Below are positions 10,542 through 20,186 of a stretch of 64,000 bases of DNA, in pieces. The notes under the pieces are model-generated. The model made no database searches, was not told the origin of the DNA, and was given only the letters and a program-made list of their open reading frames with translations. The translations under genes were made by a program, and so were the position numbers. Location: assembly GCA_902167985.1 (NCBI GenBank), contig CABHNZ010000009.1, forward strand, positions 124,001 to 188,000, written 5' to 3'. Numbering within the stretch: position 1 is the first letter of the stretch; each line of letters begins with the position of its first letter. Source of the DNA: Shinella sp. UYSO24. Lineage in GTDB: Bacteria > Pseudomonadota > Alphaproteobacteria > Rhizobiales > Rhizobiaceae.

Positions 10542-11127
10542 CGACGGCCGGGGCCGCGTCCTCACACTGGTCCTCGGGCAAACGCTGGCTCATCGTGGCG
10601 CTGGCGCTTCTCGTCGTTCAGGTCGTCGTGCTTTACCTGATGGGCCGGGTGCCGATCTGCGAATGCGGCTACGTCAAGCTCTGGGAGGGCGACGTGAACT
10701 CGCCGGGTAATTCCCAGCATCTGACCGACTGGTACACGCCCTCGCATATCATTCACGGCTTCCTGTTCTATGGGCTCGGCTGGCTGATCCTGCGCAAGCG
10801 CCGCTGCCGGCGCGTCTCTCGCTTGCCGTCTTCATCGAGATGGCGTGGGAGCTTGCCGAGAATTCGCCGATGGTGATCGATCGCTACCGGAGTGCGACGA
10901 TGGCGCTCGGCTATTCCGGCGACAGCATCATCAATTCGGCGATGGATACGGTTTCCATGTGCGTCGGCTTTCTGGTGGCGTCGCGTCTGCCCGTGTGGCT
11001 CACCGTTGCGATTGCGTTGTTTTTCGAGATTGCCACGGGCTATATCATCCGCGACAACCTGACCCTCAATGTGCTGATGCTGCTGTGGCCGGTCGATGCG
11101 ATCCGCCAGTGGCAGGGTGGGGCCTGA
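10538..11127 (+). CDS. DUF2585 / UPF0314 membrane protein (frameshifted near 10804)
   Basis: Small inner-membrane protein of unknown function, about 196 residues, conserved in Rhizobiales next to yciB and ftsY. The first frame gives an N-terminal membrane helix and the conserved stretch [20 protein letters not shown] followed by [14 protein letters not shown]. It then runs out of frame after WLILRKRR. One C missing near 10804 (CGCCTG expected, CGCTG seen) restores [22 protein letters not shown], and the rest reads through to 11127. The gene starts inside the yciB stop. Confidence 0.85.
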
Positions 11128-11226
11128 CGGTTTCGGAATAGCGTTTTTCGTCAATATATTTGTGATAAGACATCAGCATAGGGTGCCCGGTCTGCCGTGG
11201 CGCCAGCAGTATTCGCATCGGGTATC

Positions 11227-12425
11227 ATGGATACGTCGGATAATTTTTCGTACCTTCTGCCGTTCATCTTCTTTGTCTTCGGCTGTATCTGCCTTGCGGC
11301 GGGGCGCTGGGGCGGAGGGCGCTTTGCGCAGTTCTGGGGGCTCGGCTTCTGTGCTGCGGCGGGCGGCTTCGCGGTGCCTATCCTCGGCCATGCCTTGCCG
11401 CCCATGTGGCAGGCGCTCTGTGCCGATGCGCTCTTCTATCTTGCCTTCTATGCCTATGGTCAGGCGCTGCTTGCCCGTTTCGGGCTGACCTCTCTGCGAC
11501 TGCCACTCGCGGCATTCGTGGTGCTTGCCTACGGGTTGCTTGCCTATTTCGTGGTGGTCCAGGGCAATCTGCGCGGCGAACTTGCGACCAGCGATATCGG
11601 CTGCGCCATTCTGCTGGGATTGCCGCTTCTGACCATTGCAGGCCGGATAAGTCGCCCGATGGACAAGTTGCTCGGGCTCATCGTGCTCGGCGTCTTTCTC
11701 GAAACGGTCGTCAGGGTCGCATCATTGCTGATCTTCACGGATGGCTCGGATTATGCTTCGCTCGATGCCTTCTTCAATTCCGAATATGCCTTTTATACCC
11801 AGGTTGCGGCGAGCGTCTTCGGCTTCCTTCTGGCGCTGACCGTGCTTGCAGTGGTGGCTGTCGATGTCATCGAGGAGCACCGTCATGCGGCCGAGCATGA
11901 TCCGCTGACTGAGCTTCTCAATCGCCGCGGGTTCGAGCGGGCATTGCCCGTGCCGGACAAGGCGGGCTTTGCCGCCGGTACGGTGGTCGTCTGCGATATC
12001 GACCATTTCAAGCTGGTGAATGACCGGTTCGGTCATGCGGCGGGCGATACGGTGATCGTGCGGCTGGCAGCGGTGCTGCGCGATGTCTATCCGCAGGGCG
12101 CCCTTGTCACGCGGCTTGGCGGCGAGGAATTTGCCGCCTTCCTGCCGCAGGCGAAGCTTCGGAAGCTGCAGAATTTGCAGAGGCCGCGCGATCCGCCTTT
12201 GCCGCAACGAACTGGCGGGAAAACGGCATCGATCAGGCGATTACCGCGAGCTTCGGGGTCTCTGCCACGGCCCGCAGCGATCATTCTGTGCATGATGCGG
12301 TGGCGCGCGCCGACAGCTGCCTTTATGCGGCCAAGGCGGCGGGCCGAAACCGGGTGGCGGTCGAAGGCAATCTTCCGACGCCTTCGGCTTCGCCGTTTAT
12401 CGTTATCTCGTCCTCAACCCGCTGA
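11227..12425 (+). CDS. Diguanylate cyclase, membrane-bound GGDEF protein (frameshifted near 12153)
   Basis: Predicted cyclic-di-GMP synthase. The N-terminal half has six or so membrane helices (residues about 5-210), followed by a GGDEF domain: DPLTELLNRRGFE, the metal-binding CDIDHFKLVNDRFGHAAGD and the active-site RLGGEEFAAFLP (GGEEF variant). After LPQA one G is missing (GCGGAAGC expected, GCGAAGC seen at 12151). In the next frame the expected end of the domain appears (ITASFGVSATA, VARADSCLYAAKAAGRNRV) and stops at 12423-12425. Start taken at the ATG at 11227 (MDTSDNFSYLL). The last 12 bases overlap the convergent ccmG. No EAL domain is present. Confidence 0.88.
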
Positions 12426-13034
12426 GGCTGCAGAGCTGGCCTTGGTGGCCTTGTCGATGGCGGGCATCAGATCCTGCGCGATGCTGCGATCGTCGAACGG
12501 GCCGACATGCTTGTAGAGGATCGTGCCGTCGGGGCTGACCAGATAGGTCTCCGGAATGCCGTAGACGCCCCAGTCGATGGCGGCCGCACCCTTGGGGTCG
12601 ATGCCGATCGCCTTATAGGGATTGCCGAGTTCGCCGAGGAAACGCAGGGCGTTGTCGGACTGATCCTTGTAGTTGATGCCGACGATGTTGATGCGGCTAT
12701 CGGAGGCGAGCTGCTTCAGGAACGGGTGTTCCTGCCGGCAGGGTACGCACCAGGAGGCAAAGACGTTGATCAGCGTCAGCTTGCCCTTGATGGCGGCATC
12801 GGTGAGCGCCGGCACATCGGCGCCCGGCAGAGGCGGCAGAGCCAGTTCAGGCGCCTTCTTGCCGATGAGCGCGGAGGGGATGGCGGAAACGTCGCGACCC
12901 GTGACATCCTGATCATAGAGCATCTTGCCGGCGATCGCGGCAAAGCCGACGAAGACGATCAGCGGGATGATGGCCAGTCCGTAGCGGGCAAAGCCGCGGC
13001 GCGGGGCAGGCGCGTTCGGGGTTTCGATGCTCAT
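12414..13034 (-). CDS. ccmG: Cytochrome c biogenesis thiol:disulfide oxidoreductase CcmG/DsbE
   Basis: Membrane-anchored periplasmic thioredoxin-like protein that reduces apocytochrome c haem-binding cysteines. 206 residues: one N-terminal anchor helix (about residues 18-37) and a thioredoxin fold with the active site WCVPC (Cys96, Cys99), followed by the characteristic GIPETYLV segment with its cis-proline region. Last gene of the ccmA-B-C-D-G run. Its start overlaps the ccmD stop by four bases. The 3' end overlaps the convergent diguanylate cyclase gene. Confidence 0.96.
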   Translation of the reverse strand: MSIETPNAPAPRRGFARYGLAIIPLIVFVGFAAIAGKMLYDQDVTGRDVSAIPSALIGKKAPELALPPLPGADVPALTDAAIKGKLTLINVFASWCVPCRQEHPFLKQLASDSRINIVGINYKDQSDNALRFLGELGNPYKAIGIDPKGAAAIDWGVYGIPETYLVSPDGTILYKHVGPFDDRSIAQDLMPAIDKATKASSAASAG

Positions 13035-13225
13035 GCCGCATCTCCCGTCTTCTCCGCCTTTGCAGGCTTGGGACGCGCGGCCGAGCGGCGGCGAATGCCG
13101 GAGGCTTCGAGTGCGGCCAGTTCCTTGCGGCGATTATAGCCATCGAGCCATGTCCAGCCGATGAGGCCCAGCGTGATGGCGCCGGTCACGAGATAGGCTG
13201 CGGTCACATAGAATACATGGGTCAT
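13031..13225 (-). CDS. ccmD: Haem exporter accessory protein CcmD
   Basis: 64-residue single-pass membrane protein (helix YVTAAYLVTGAITLGLIGW) with a basic C-terminal tail. It helps release haem-loaded CcmE from the CcmABC complex. The identity rests on size, topology and position between ccmC and ccmG. The end overlaps ccmG by four bases and the start lies three bases after ccmC. Confidence 0.9.
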   Translation of the reverse strand: MTHVFYVTAAYLVTGAITLGLIGWTWLDGYNRRKELAALEASGIRRRSAARPKPAKAEKTGDAA

Positions 13226-13228
13226 CGA

Positions 13229-13989
13229 TCAGGCCTCCCAGCTCGACAGGCGGGCTGCCATACGGCGCTGGGCTGCGACACGGCGGCGCCAGATCTCGTT
13301 GCGCATCGCCATGATATGCAGGGTGAAGAACAGGATTGTGTAGGCCAGGGCCATGATGCCGAGAGGCCAGAGAAAGACCGGCGCGATCGTCGGGCCATCC
13401 ATACGGAAAATGCTTTCCGTCTGATGCAGCGTGTTCCACCAATCGACCGAAAACTTGATGATCGGGATGTTGACGAAGCCGACGAGGATCAGGACGGACG
13501 AGACTTTCGCAGCCTTGGACGGATCGTCCATGGCGCGGTTCAGGCGATCAGGCCGAGATACATGAGGAACAGCACGAAGAAGGAGGTCAGGCGTGCATCC
13601 CACACCCACCATGTGCCCCACATCGGCTTGCCCCAGAGCGAGCCGGTGACAAGCGCGATCAAGGTGAAACAGGCGCCGAGGGGCGCTGCCGTCTTGTGCG
13701 AGACATCCGCCAGCGGGTGGCGCCAGACGAGTGTGCCGATCGCCGAAACCGCCATCACGGTGTAGCACATCATCGCCAGCCAGGCGGCCGGCACATGGAT
13801 ATACATGATGCGGACCGTGATGCCTTGCTGGTAGTCACCGCCGGCGGTGAAGCCAAGATAGAGGCCAATTGCAAAAAGGATGGCGCTGATGCCGGCCATC
13901 CAGGGCAGGATGCGGGCCGCGAGCGCAATAAAGCGCGTCGGATTGGCAAGATCGCTGAATTTCGTGATCGCGAGACTACTGTCGGACAT
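13229..13989 (-). CDS. ccmC: Haem exporter membrane protein CcmC (frameshifted near 13543)
   Basis: Six-helix membrane protein of the haem-handling family; it loads haem onto CcmE. The N-terminal part (MSDSSLAITKFSDLANP) contains the WGKPMWGTWWVWDARLTS signature, the tryptophan-rich haem-binding loop. The frame stops after YLGLIA, but restoring one C (GCCCTGAAC expected, GCCTGAAC seen) continues into LNRAMDDPSKAAKVSSVLILVGFVN and a normal C-terminus. Two open frames therefore represent one gene, and the break falls in a C-run. Confidence 0.93.
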
Positions 13990-14034
13990 CGGACTTTTCT
14001 ACGTTTACAGGCCGGTCGGCCGGCGCGATCCTAG

Positions 14035-14693
14035 TCAATCGCCGGCGTTTCTCAAAGCCAGAGCCGCGCCGAGGGGGCCGAGCACGGCAAAAAACATCGT
14101 GATCGCCACCAGTATCAGAAAGGGCGGCAGAAACGGTGCGGGGTCTTGGACTGCTGCATAAGCCGCACTGACACCGAAGATCAAGACCGGAATCGCAAGC
14201 GGCAGAACGAGAATGGAGACGAGAAGCCCGCCGCGCGGCAGGGCGACGGCGACGGCTGCACCCACGGCACCGATGAAGGTGAGTGCCGGCGTGCCGACAA
14301 GAAGCGTCAGCATGGTGGCGCCGATCGCCACCTCGTTCATGTTCATGAAGAGGCCAAGAAGGGGGGATGCAATGACCAGCGGCAGGCCGTTGCCGATCCA
14401 GTGCGCCAGGCATTTGACGAGCACGGTCAGGACCAGCGGATGTTCCTGCATCAGGAGAAGATCGAGCGATCCGTCGTCGCGATCCGTCTGGAACATCCGG
14501 TCGAGGCCGAGCAGCGAGGCAAGCAGCGCGCCGATCCAGACGATGGCCGGGCCGATACGCGACAGGAGATTGAGGTCGGGGCCGACGCCGAAGGGGATGA
14601 CGGCGACGACGGTCACGAAAAAGAGAACGCCGATCAGGCGCCGCCACCGGCGCGCACTGACAGTCTGAGGTCCCGCATGAGGAGGGCGATCAC
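14035..14693 (-). CDS. ccmB: Haem exporter membrane protein CcmB (frameshifted near 14638)
   Basis: Membrane subunit of the CcmAB ABC transporter used to release haem-CcmE. Read alone, the long frame begins at 14616, but the expected N-terminus lies upstream: GTG at 14693 gives VIALLMRDLRLSVRAGGGA, then one C is missing (GCCCTGATC expected, GCCTGATC seen) and LIGVLFFVTVVAVIPFGVGPD follows. About 219 residues with six hydrophobic helices. The GTG start sits after GGAGGAAAT and overlaps the ccmA stop (GTGA), showing translational coupling. Confidence 0.92.
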
Positions 14694-15352
14694 CAGATTT
14701 CCTCCATCACACCGTCAAAGCCGGTCATCTTCAATTCCCGCGCATTCTCCAGCCCGAGAGGCTGATGGGTTGCTGCAAGCACGATGCCGCCGCCGGAAAG
14801 GTGCTGCTTGATGAGGCCGGTAAAGACGGCCTCGGCATTGACGTCGAGGGCTGCGGTCGGCTCGTCGAGGATCCAGACCGGGCGCCAGGAGACGAGCAGC
14901 TTGGCAAAGGCCATGCGGCGCTGCTGGCCCGCCGAGAGATAGCCGAAGGGCAGGTGGGCGATGCCGGAAAGGCCGACGGCCTCGGCCGCTTCCTCCACCG
15001 TCATTGCGGCTGCGGTATCCGATTGCGGGCCATCGAAGGTGCCGAACAGGCTTTTCCAGAAGGAGAGATTTTCGGACACGGAGAGCTCGGCCTTCATCGC
15101 GTTGCGGTGGCCGAGATAGTGGCAGGCTTCCGCCGGGCGGATCGTCTCGCCATCGGCGCGCGGCGCATCCCAGCGCACGTTCCCGGTTTCCGGCCGCAGG
15201 AAACCGGCGACGACGCGAAGCAGGGTCGATTTTCCGGATCCGTTCTTGCCTGTCAGCAGCATGCTTTCGCCGCCACCGAGGGAAAAGGAGATCTCCCGGA
15301 ACAGGAGGTCCTCGCCACGTCGGGCGCTGAGGTTTTCGGCGATCAGCCGCAT
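14690..15352 (-). CDS. ccmA: Haem exporter ATP-binding protein CcmA
   Basis: ATPase subunit of the cytochrome c maturation ABC complex. 220 residues with Walker A GKNGSGKS (residues 35-42), signature LSAGQQRR, Walker B VWILDEP and the switch His in AATHQP. First gene of the ccm operon; its promoter must lie in the divergent gap shared with acnA. Intact. Confidence 0.96.
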   Translation of the reverse strand: MRLIAENLSARRGEDLLFREISFSLGGGESMLLTGKNGSGKSTLLRVVAGFLRPETGNVRWDAPRADGETIRPAEACHYLGHRNAMKAELSVSENLSFWKSLFGTFDGPQSDTAAAMTVEEAAEAVGLSGIAHLPFGYLSAGQQRRMAFAKLLVSWRPVWILDEPTAALDVNAEAVFTGLIKQHLSGGGIVLAATHQPLGLENARELKMTGFDGVMEEIW

Positions 15353-15533
15353 GTATCGACTTCCATCAGAGATTCACTGACACGGCATAGCCCGAACGAA
15401 AAAAATCTTCGAGATCCTGCGACAAAGTGTCTGGAAGCCTTCTTAGAAACTCCCTATATGGAATTCAAGCACGCCAGCGGTCGGCGTGTCCACCCATAGC
15501 GCCGGACCTGAAAGTTGCGAGGAGCAGTTTTCA

Positions 15534-15600
15534 CGTGCGGACAGCGGAAATGGCCGTACCCGCATCCTGATGTGCATTTCAGTGCATAGGTGTCCGCACG
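15534..15600 (+). promoter_or_regulatory. Ten-base inverted repeat in the acnA leader
   Basis: In the 285-base divergent gap between ccmA and acnA, CGTGCGGACA (15534-15543) is perfectly repeated in inverse as TGTCCGCACG (15591-15600), 47 bases apart, ending 37 bases before the acnA start. The loop holds a further pair of TGCA arms around 15573-15587. It could fold as a leader RNA or act as a paired operator. A separate short palindrome TTCTTAGAA lies at 15440-15448, loosely like an iron-control (Irr/ICE) half site; I cannot confirm that. Confidence 0.4.
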
Positions 15601-15637
15601 CGCGTGTTGGCTCTAGATATCAGCGGGGTTATTTTCC

Positions 15638-18329
15638 GTGACCAAATCTCTCGATAGTTTTCAATGTCGCTCCGTCCTTACTGTAGGCGGTAAGGACTAC
15701 GTCTATTACAGCCTGCCCAAGGCCGAGGCGAACGGGCTTCCCGGCGTCTCGAAGTTGCCTTTCTCAATGAAGGTGCTGCTTGAGAACCTGCTGCGTTTCG
15801 AGGACGGCCAGTCCGTCACCAAGGAACAGATCCTTTCGGTTGCCGAATGGCTGAACAACAAGGGCCTTGCCGAGGCGGAAATCGCCTATCGTCCGGCCCG
15901 CGTGCTGATGCAGGACTTTACCGGCGTTCCGGCGGTCGTCGACCTTGCCGCGATGCGCGACGGTATCAAGTCGCTCGGTGGCGATCCGGAAAAGATCAAC
16001 CCGCTCGTGCCCGTCGATCTCGTCATCGACCATTCGGTCATCGTCGATGAATTCGGCACGCCGACCGCCTTTGCCCGCAATGTGGAATTGGAATACCAGC
16101 GCAACGGCGAACGCTACCGGTTCCTCAAATGGGGCCAGCAGGCATTCAAGAATTTTCGCGTGGTTCCGCCCGGCACGGGTATCTGCCATCAGGTCAATTT
16201 CGAATATCTCGGCCAGACGGTGTGGACCAACGAGGAAGAGGGTGAAACCACCGCCTACCCGGATACATGCGTCGGCACCGACAGCCATACGACGATGATC
16301 AACGGTCTCGGCGTTCTCGGCTGGGGCGTGGGCGGTATCGAAGCGGAAGCCTCGATGCTCGGTCAGCCGGTCTCCATGCTTCTGCCGGAAGTCATCGGCT
16401 TCAAGCTCACCGGCAAGCTGAAGGAAGGCGTCACCGCGACCGACCTCGTGCTGACGGTCGTGCAGATGCTGCGCAAGAAGGGCGTTGTCTCCAAATTCGT
16501 CGAATTCTTCGGTCCGGGCATGGACAACATGCCGGTCGCAGACCGCGCGACGATCGGCAATATGGGTCCGGAATATGGCGCGACCTGCGGCTTCTTCCCG
16601 GTCGATGCCGAGACCGTCAATTATCTCAACATGTCCGGCCGCACCAAGGAGCGTATCGCGCTCGTCGAAGCCTATTCGAAGGCGCAAGGGATGTGGCGTG
16701 ATACGGATGGGTCCGAGCTTGTCTTCACCGATACGCTGGAGCTTGATCTCGGCGACGTCGTGCCCTCCATGGCCGGCCCGAAGCGTCCGGAAGGCCGTAT
16801 TCCGCTCGAAAACATCGCGTCGGGTTTCGCCGGTTCGATGGAGAGCGACTACAAGAAGCCGGGACAGCTGGAAAACCGCTATGCGGTGGAAGGTACGGAT
16901 TTCGATCTCGGCCATGGCGATGTGGCGATTGCCGCCATCACGTCCTGCACCAACACGTCGAACCCGTCCGTTCTGATCGCGGCCGGTCTTCTGGCGCGAA
17001 ACGCCGTTGCCAAGGGGCTGAAGACGGCTCCGTGGGTGAAGACTTCGCTGGCACCGGGATCTCAGGTGGTGGCCGAGTATCTGGCCAAATCCGGCCTGCA
17101 GACTGATCTTGATGCGCTCGGCTTCAATCTCGTCGGCTTCGGCTGCACGACCTGCATCGGCAATTCCGGCCCGCTGCCGCGCCGATCTCGAAGACGATCA
17201 ACGACAAGGGCCTGATCGTTTCGGGCGTGCTCTCTGGCAACCGCAATTTCGAGGCCGTATCTCGCCGGACGTGCAGGCCAATTATCTGGCCTCGCCGCCG
17301 CTGGTCGTCGCCTACGCGCTGGCCGGCACGGTGCAGAAGGATCTGACCAAGGAGCCGCTCGGTATCGGTCAAGACGGCCAACCGGTCTTCCTCAAGGATG
17401 TCTGGCCGACCTCTGCCGAGGTGCAGTCCTTCATCCAGAAATACGTCACCCGCGAACTGTTCGAAACCAAATATGCGGACGTGTTCAAGGGCGATGCAAA
17501 CTGGCAGGCGGTTCAGGTGCCGGCAGGGGAAACCTATGCCTGGGACAATACCTCGACCTATGTACAGAACCCGCCCTATTTCGTCGGCATGGGCAAGACC
17601 GGATCGGGCCTGAAAGATATCAAGGGCGCTCGCGTTCTCGGTCTCTTCGGCGACAAGATCACCACCGACCATATTTCGCCGGCCGGTTCGATCAAGGCTT
17701 CTTCGCCTGCCGGTGAATATCTCACCGAAAACGGCGTCGCGGTTGCCGACTTCAACCAGTACGGCACGCGCCGCGGCAATCACGAAGTGATGATGCGCGG
17801 CACGTTCGCCAATATCCGCATCCGCAACCACATGCTCGGCCCGAACGGCAAGGAAGGTGGCTACACGATCCACTATCCGTCGAAGGAAGAGATGTCGATC
17901 TATGACGCGGCGATGATGTACAAGGACGAGGGCGTGCCGCTCGTCATCTTCGCCGGTGTCGAATACGGCAATGGTTCGTCACGCGACTGGGCTGCCAAGG
18001 GCACCAATCTTCTGGGTGTGAAGGCCGTGATCGCGCAGTCCTTCGAGCGTATCCACCGCTCCAACCTCGTCGGCATGGGCGTCGTGCCCTTCGTCTTCGA
18101 GGAAGGCACGACATGGGCATCGCTCGGTCTCAAGGGCGATGAAGTGGTCGAGATTGACGGGCTGGAAGGCGATATCAAGCCGCGCGAATGGAAGGTGGCG
18201 AAGATCACCTATGGCGACGGCACGGTGAAGGAAATCAACATCCTCTGCCGCATCGATACGCTCGATGAAGTCATCTACATGAACAATGGCGGTATCCTGC
18301 AGACGGTTCTTCGCGACCTCGCTGCGTGA
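15638..18329 (+). CDS. acnA: Aconitate hydratase AcnA (frameshifted near 17179 and 17254)
   Basis: TCA-cycle [4Fe-4S] aconitase converting citrate to isocitrate, about 896 residues. The start is GTG at 15638 ([19 protein letters not shown]), the normal family N-terminus. Cluster cysteines are at Cys437 ([10 protein letters not shown]), Cys503 and Cys506 ([10 protein letters not shown]). After GNSGPLP one G is missing (CCGGCGCCG expected), and a second G is missing 75 bases on (GAGGGCCGT expected, GAGGCCGT seen). Between them a third frame reads [26 protein letters not shown], and after them the frame runs intact to AVLRDLAA. Both breaks lie in the most conserved part of the enzyme, so they are best explained as sequence errors. 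Confidence 0.96.
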
Positions 18330-18677
18330 GATTGTGCCTGGGATACTGAATGACGATTGGCGGATCGCCGGGGCTCGAAAGGGCTCCGGCGATTTGCATT
18401 CGAACCTCTTCGACCCTTTCCCCACGCAATCCGTGCGCCGGCTGTCGTCGCGACCATTGCGCGCAGTCCGCAACCGAAGGACCGGGTCCGGGCGTGCTTT
18501 AAATACAAGATTGCCACCTCGGGTCGAAAATATCGATCACATGTCGGGTCCTCACCCGTTCGTGACTTCCGATTGAACCCGACGAATGGTTAGTTTCCGG
18601 CATTTCCTGCGTTACCTGCTTGAAGCCGCGATCAAATCATGGCTAACAGAAAAGCCTCGTCATAGGGTCCATCGTTT
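18330..18677 (+). other. Gap between acnA and the DUF1223 gene, with two inverted repeats
   Basis: No gene recognised. The region holds a hairpin close to the acnA end (listed separately) and a 7-base inverted repeat GTCGGGT (18543-18549) / ACCCGAC (18577-18583). Short frames here have no ribosome sites and do not look conserved. The last part should carry the promoter of the DUF1223 gene. Confidence 0.5.
18364..18393 (+). terminator. Possible terminator after acnA
   Basis: Stem ATCGCCGG (18364-18371) / CCGGCGAT (18386-18393) around a 14-base loop, 35 bases past the acnA stop. The following TTTGCATT is only weakly T-rich, so efficiency is doubtful. Confidence 0.5.
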
Positions 18678-19457
18678 ATGTCGCTCCGCCTTGTCTCTGC
18701 TATCCTTTTCGCAGCACTGTTTTGCGCTGGGTCGGCTTTGGCAGATGAGTTCAAGACCCCGAAGGGTGTCGTTGAGCTTTTCACCTCGCAAGGGTGTTCC
18801 TCCTGTCCGCCTGCCGATGCAACCTTCGGACAGCTCGTGGCGCAGGGCGATGTCGTCGCGCTGTCCTATCACGTCGACTACTGGAACTATCTCGGCTGGA
18901 ACGACACGCTGAGCTCCAAGGACAATACGGAGCGCCAGTATGGTTATGCCAAGACGCTCGGTCGAAGCGGCGTCTACACGCCGCAGGCCATCATCAATGG
19001 TCGTGATCATGTGAAGGGCACGGACCTCGCCGCCATCGACGCGAAGGTCGATCAGCTCAGTCAGGCGGGCAAGGGGCTTATCGTTCCGATCACCGCCAAC
19101 ATGCATGGCGACGAGATCCAGATCCAGATCGGTGAAGCCCATGGTCTGGGCCAGGCCGAAGTCGTGGTCGCCTATTTCACCAAGAAGCAGAAGATCGAGG
19201 TGACGAAGGGCGAAAACAGCGGCAAGAGCATGGAATACTGGAACAGCGTGTCCGACGTGCAGTCCGTCGGCATGTGGGACGGTAAAAGCATGACGCTGAC
19301 CCTGCCGGGCAAGAATATGGGCAAGTCCAAGAAGGACGGTTGCGCCATTCTTCTGCAGACCTCCGGTCCGAGCGGCGAGCCTGCCGCAATCCTTGGCGCC
19401 ACGGTGATGATGGCCGGGCGCAAGAAGGAAGATGATAGCGGCCCGATCAAGCCCTGA
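18678..19457 (+). CDS. DUF1223 thioredoxin-like exported protein
   Basis: 259 residues, function unknown. An N-terminal signal peptide (about residues 1-22, LVSAILFAALFCAGSALA) directs it to the periplasm. The mature part begins with a thioredoxin-like strand-motif: VVELFTSQGCSSCPPAD, with a CxxC pair at Cys40 and Cys43, then ALSYHVDYWNYLGW, typical of the DUF1223 family. Probably a periplasmic thiol or redox protein, by fold only. It stands alone; the DUF2794 gene lies downstream after a long gap. Confidence 0.88.
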   Translation: MSLRLVSAILFAALFCAGSALADEFKTPKGVVELFTSQGCSSCPPADATFGQLVAQGDVVALSYHVDYWNYLGWNDTLSSKDNTERQYGYAKTLGRSGVYTPQAIINGRDHVKGTDLAAIDAKVDQLSQAGKGLIVPITANMHGDEIQIQIGEAHGLGQAEVVVAYFTKKQKIEVTKGENSGKSMEYWNSVSDVQSVGMWDGKSMTLTLPGKNMGKSKKDGCAILLQTSGPSGEPAAILGATVMMAGRKKEDDSGPIKP

Positions 19458-19540
19458 CCGGCATCACCGAGACCATGATCCAGACGTGAGAGCGCTTGGC
19501 GGACTGACCGTCAGCCTCTTCATACTATTCATTTTCTGGG

Positions 19541-19742
19541 GGGTGTCGGCGCCAGCCTGAAGCATTGGGGGGCTGGGGGTAAGGGTCAATGCACCAAGCC
19601 GGGCCATATGGCGCCATGAAACGCGCCAACCAACGCTTCGGAATATCGCGGTCGATTGGGGCGCTGTTTTGTTTGAAATGGGGCAGGAACAAAATCTCGG
19701 GCGCTGGACGCAACCCTCACGGGCTTGCATTTTCCGTGACCT
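19541..19742 (+). ncRNA. Candidate structured RNA between DUF1223 and DUF2794 genes (strand uncertain)
   Basis: This 329-base gap has no convincing protein gene but is dense in complementary segments: GCGCCAGC (19549-19556) can pair with GCTGG-A-CGC (19703-19711) to close about 146 bases. Inside are GCATTG/CAATGC (19562-19567 and 19587-19592), CCAGCC/GGCTGG (19552-19557 and 19571-19576, alternative to the closing stem) and a perfect ATGGCGCCAT palindrome at 19608-19617. TCACGG/CCGTGA (19717-19722 and 19734-19739) follows. Size and closing stem would suit a small regulatory RNA, but I could not match it to a named family. A 97-codon minus-strand frame here lacks protein-like features. Confidence 0.3.
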
Positions 19743-19786
19743 GGGGCACACTGTCATCGCTTTGACATGTGACGTTGGGAGCCTTG

Positions 19787-20176
19787 ATGACCGATCAACC
19801 CGAAGTGCCGAGGGGCAATAAGCTCCAGGATGCCGGCATCGTCGTCAGTCTTTCCGAATACAAGCGTAATCTCGATCCGGTGCCGGTGACATTCCATCGG
19901 CGCGAGCTGGATGCGATCCTGTGGATCTATGGACGCATGGTGGGCGAGGGCGAGTGGAAGGATTACGCCATCGATCACCTGAGGGAAAAGGCCGTCTTCT
20001 CGATCTTCAAGCGATCGGGCGAGATGCCGCTGTTCAGGATCGAAAAGAACCCCAAGCTTTCGGCCAAGCAGGGCGCCTATAGCGTCGTCAACACCCATGG
20101 CATGGTGTTGAAGCGCGGTCACGAGCTGCCGCAGGTGCTGAAGGTGTTCGACAAGGCCTTGAAGCTGATCGAATAG
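19787..20176 (+). CDS. DUF2794 domain protein
   Basis: 129-residue soluble protein of unknown function conserved in alphaproteobacteria. It has the recognisable stretch VVSLSEYKRNLDPVPVTFHRRELDAILWIYGRMVGEGEWKDYAIDH and a basic middle (FSIFKRSGEMPLFRIEKNP). The ATG at 19787 (MTDQPEVPRG) is chosen because GGGAG precedes it at proper spacing; an in-frame GTG at 19769 is less likely. It converges on the acetyltransferase gene 10 bases away. Confidence 0.88.
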   Translation: MTDQPEVPRGNKLQDAGIVVSLSEYKRNLDPVPVTFHRRELDAILWIYGRMVGEGEWKDYAIDHLREKAVFSIFKRSGEMPLFRIEKNPKLSAKQGAYSVVNTHGMVLKRGHELPQVLKVFDKALKLIE

Positions 20177-20186
20177 GCCTTGCCTC

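Noticed and set aside
19464..19757. A 97-codon minus-strand protein in the DUF1223-DUF2794 gap
   Set aside because: Composition rich in Arg, Ser, Pro and Cys with no hydrophobic core, no ribosome site, and a location in a region full of inverted repeats; treated as part of a possible RNA region instead.
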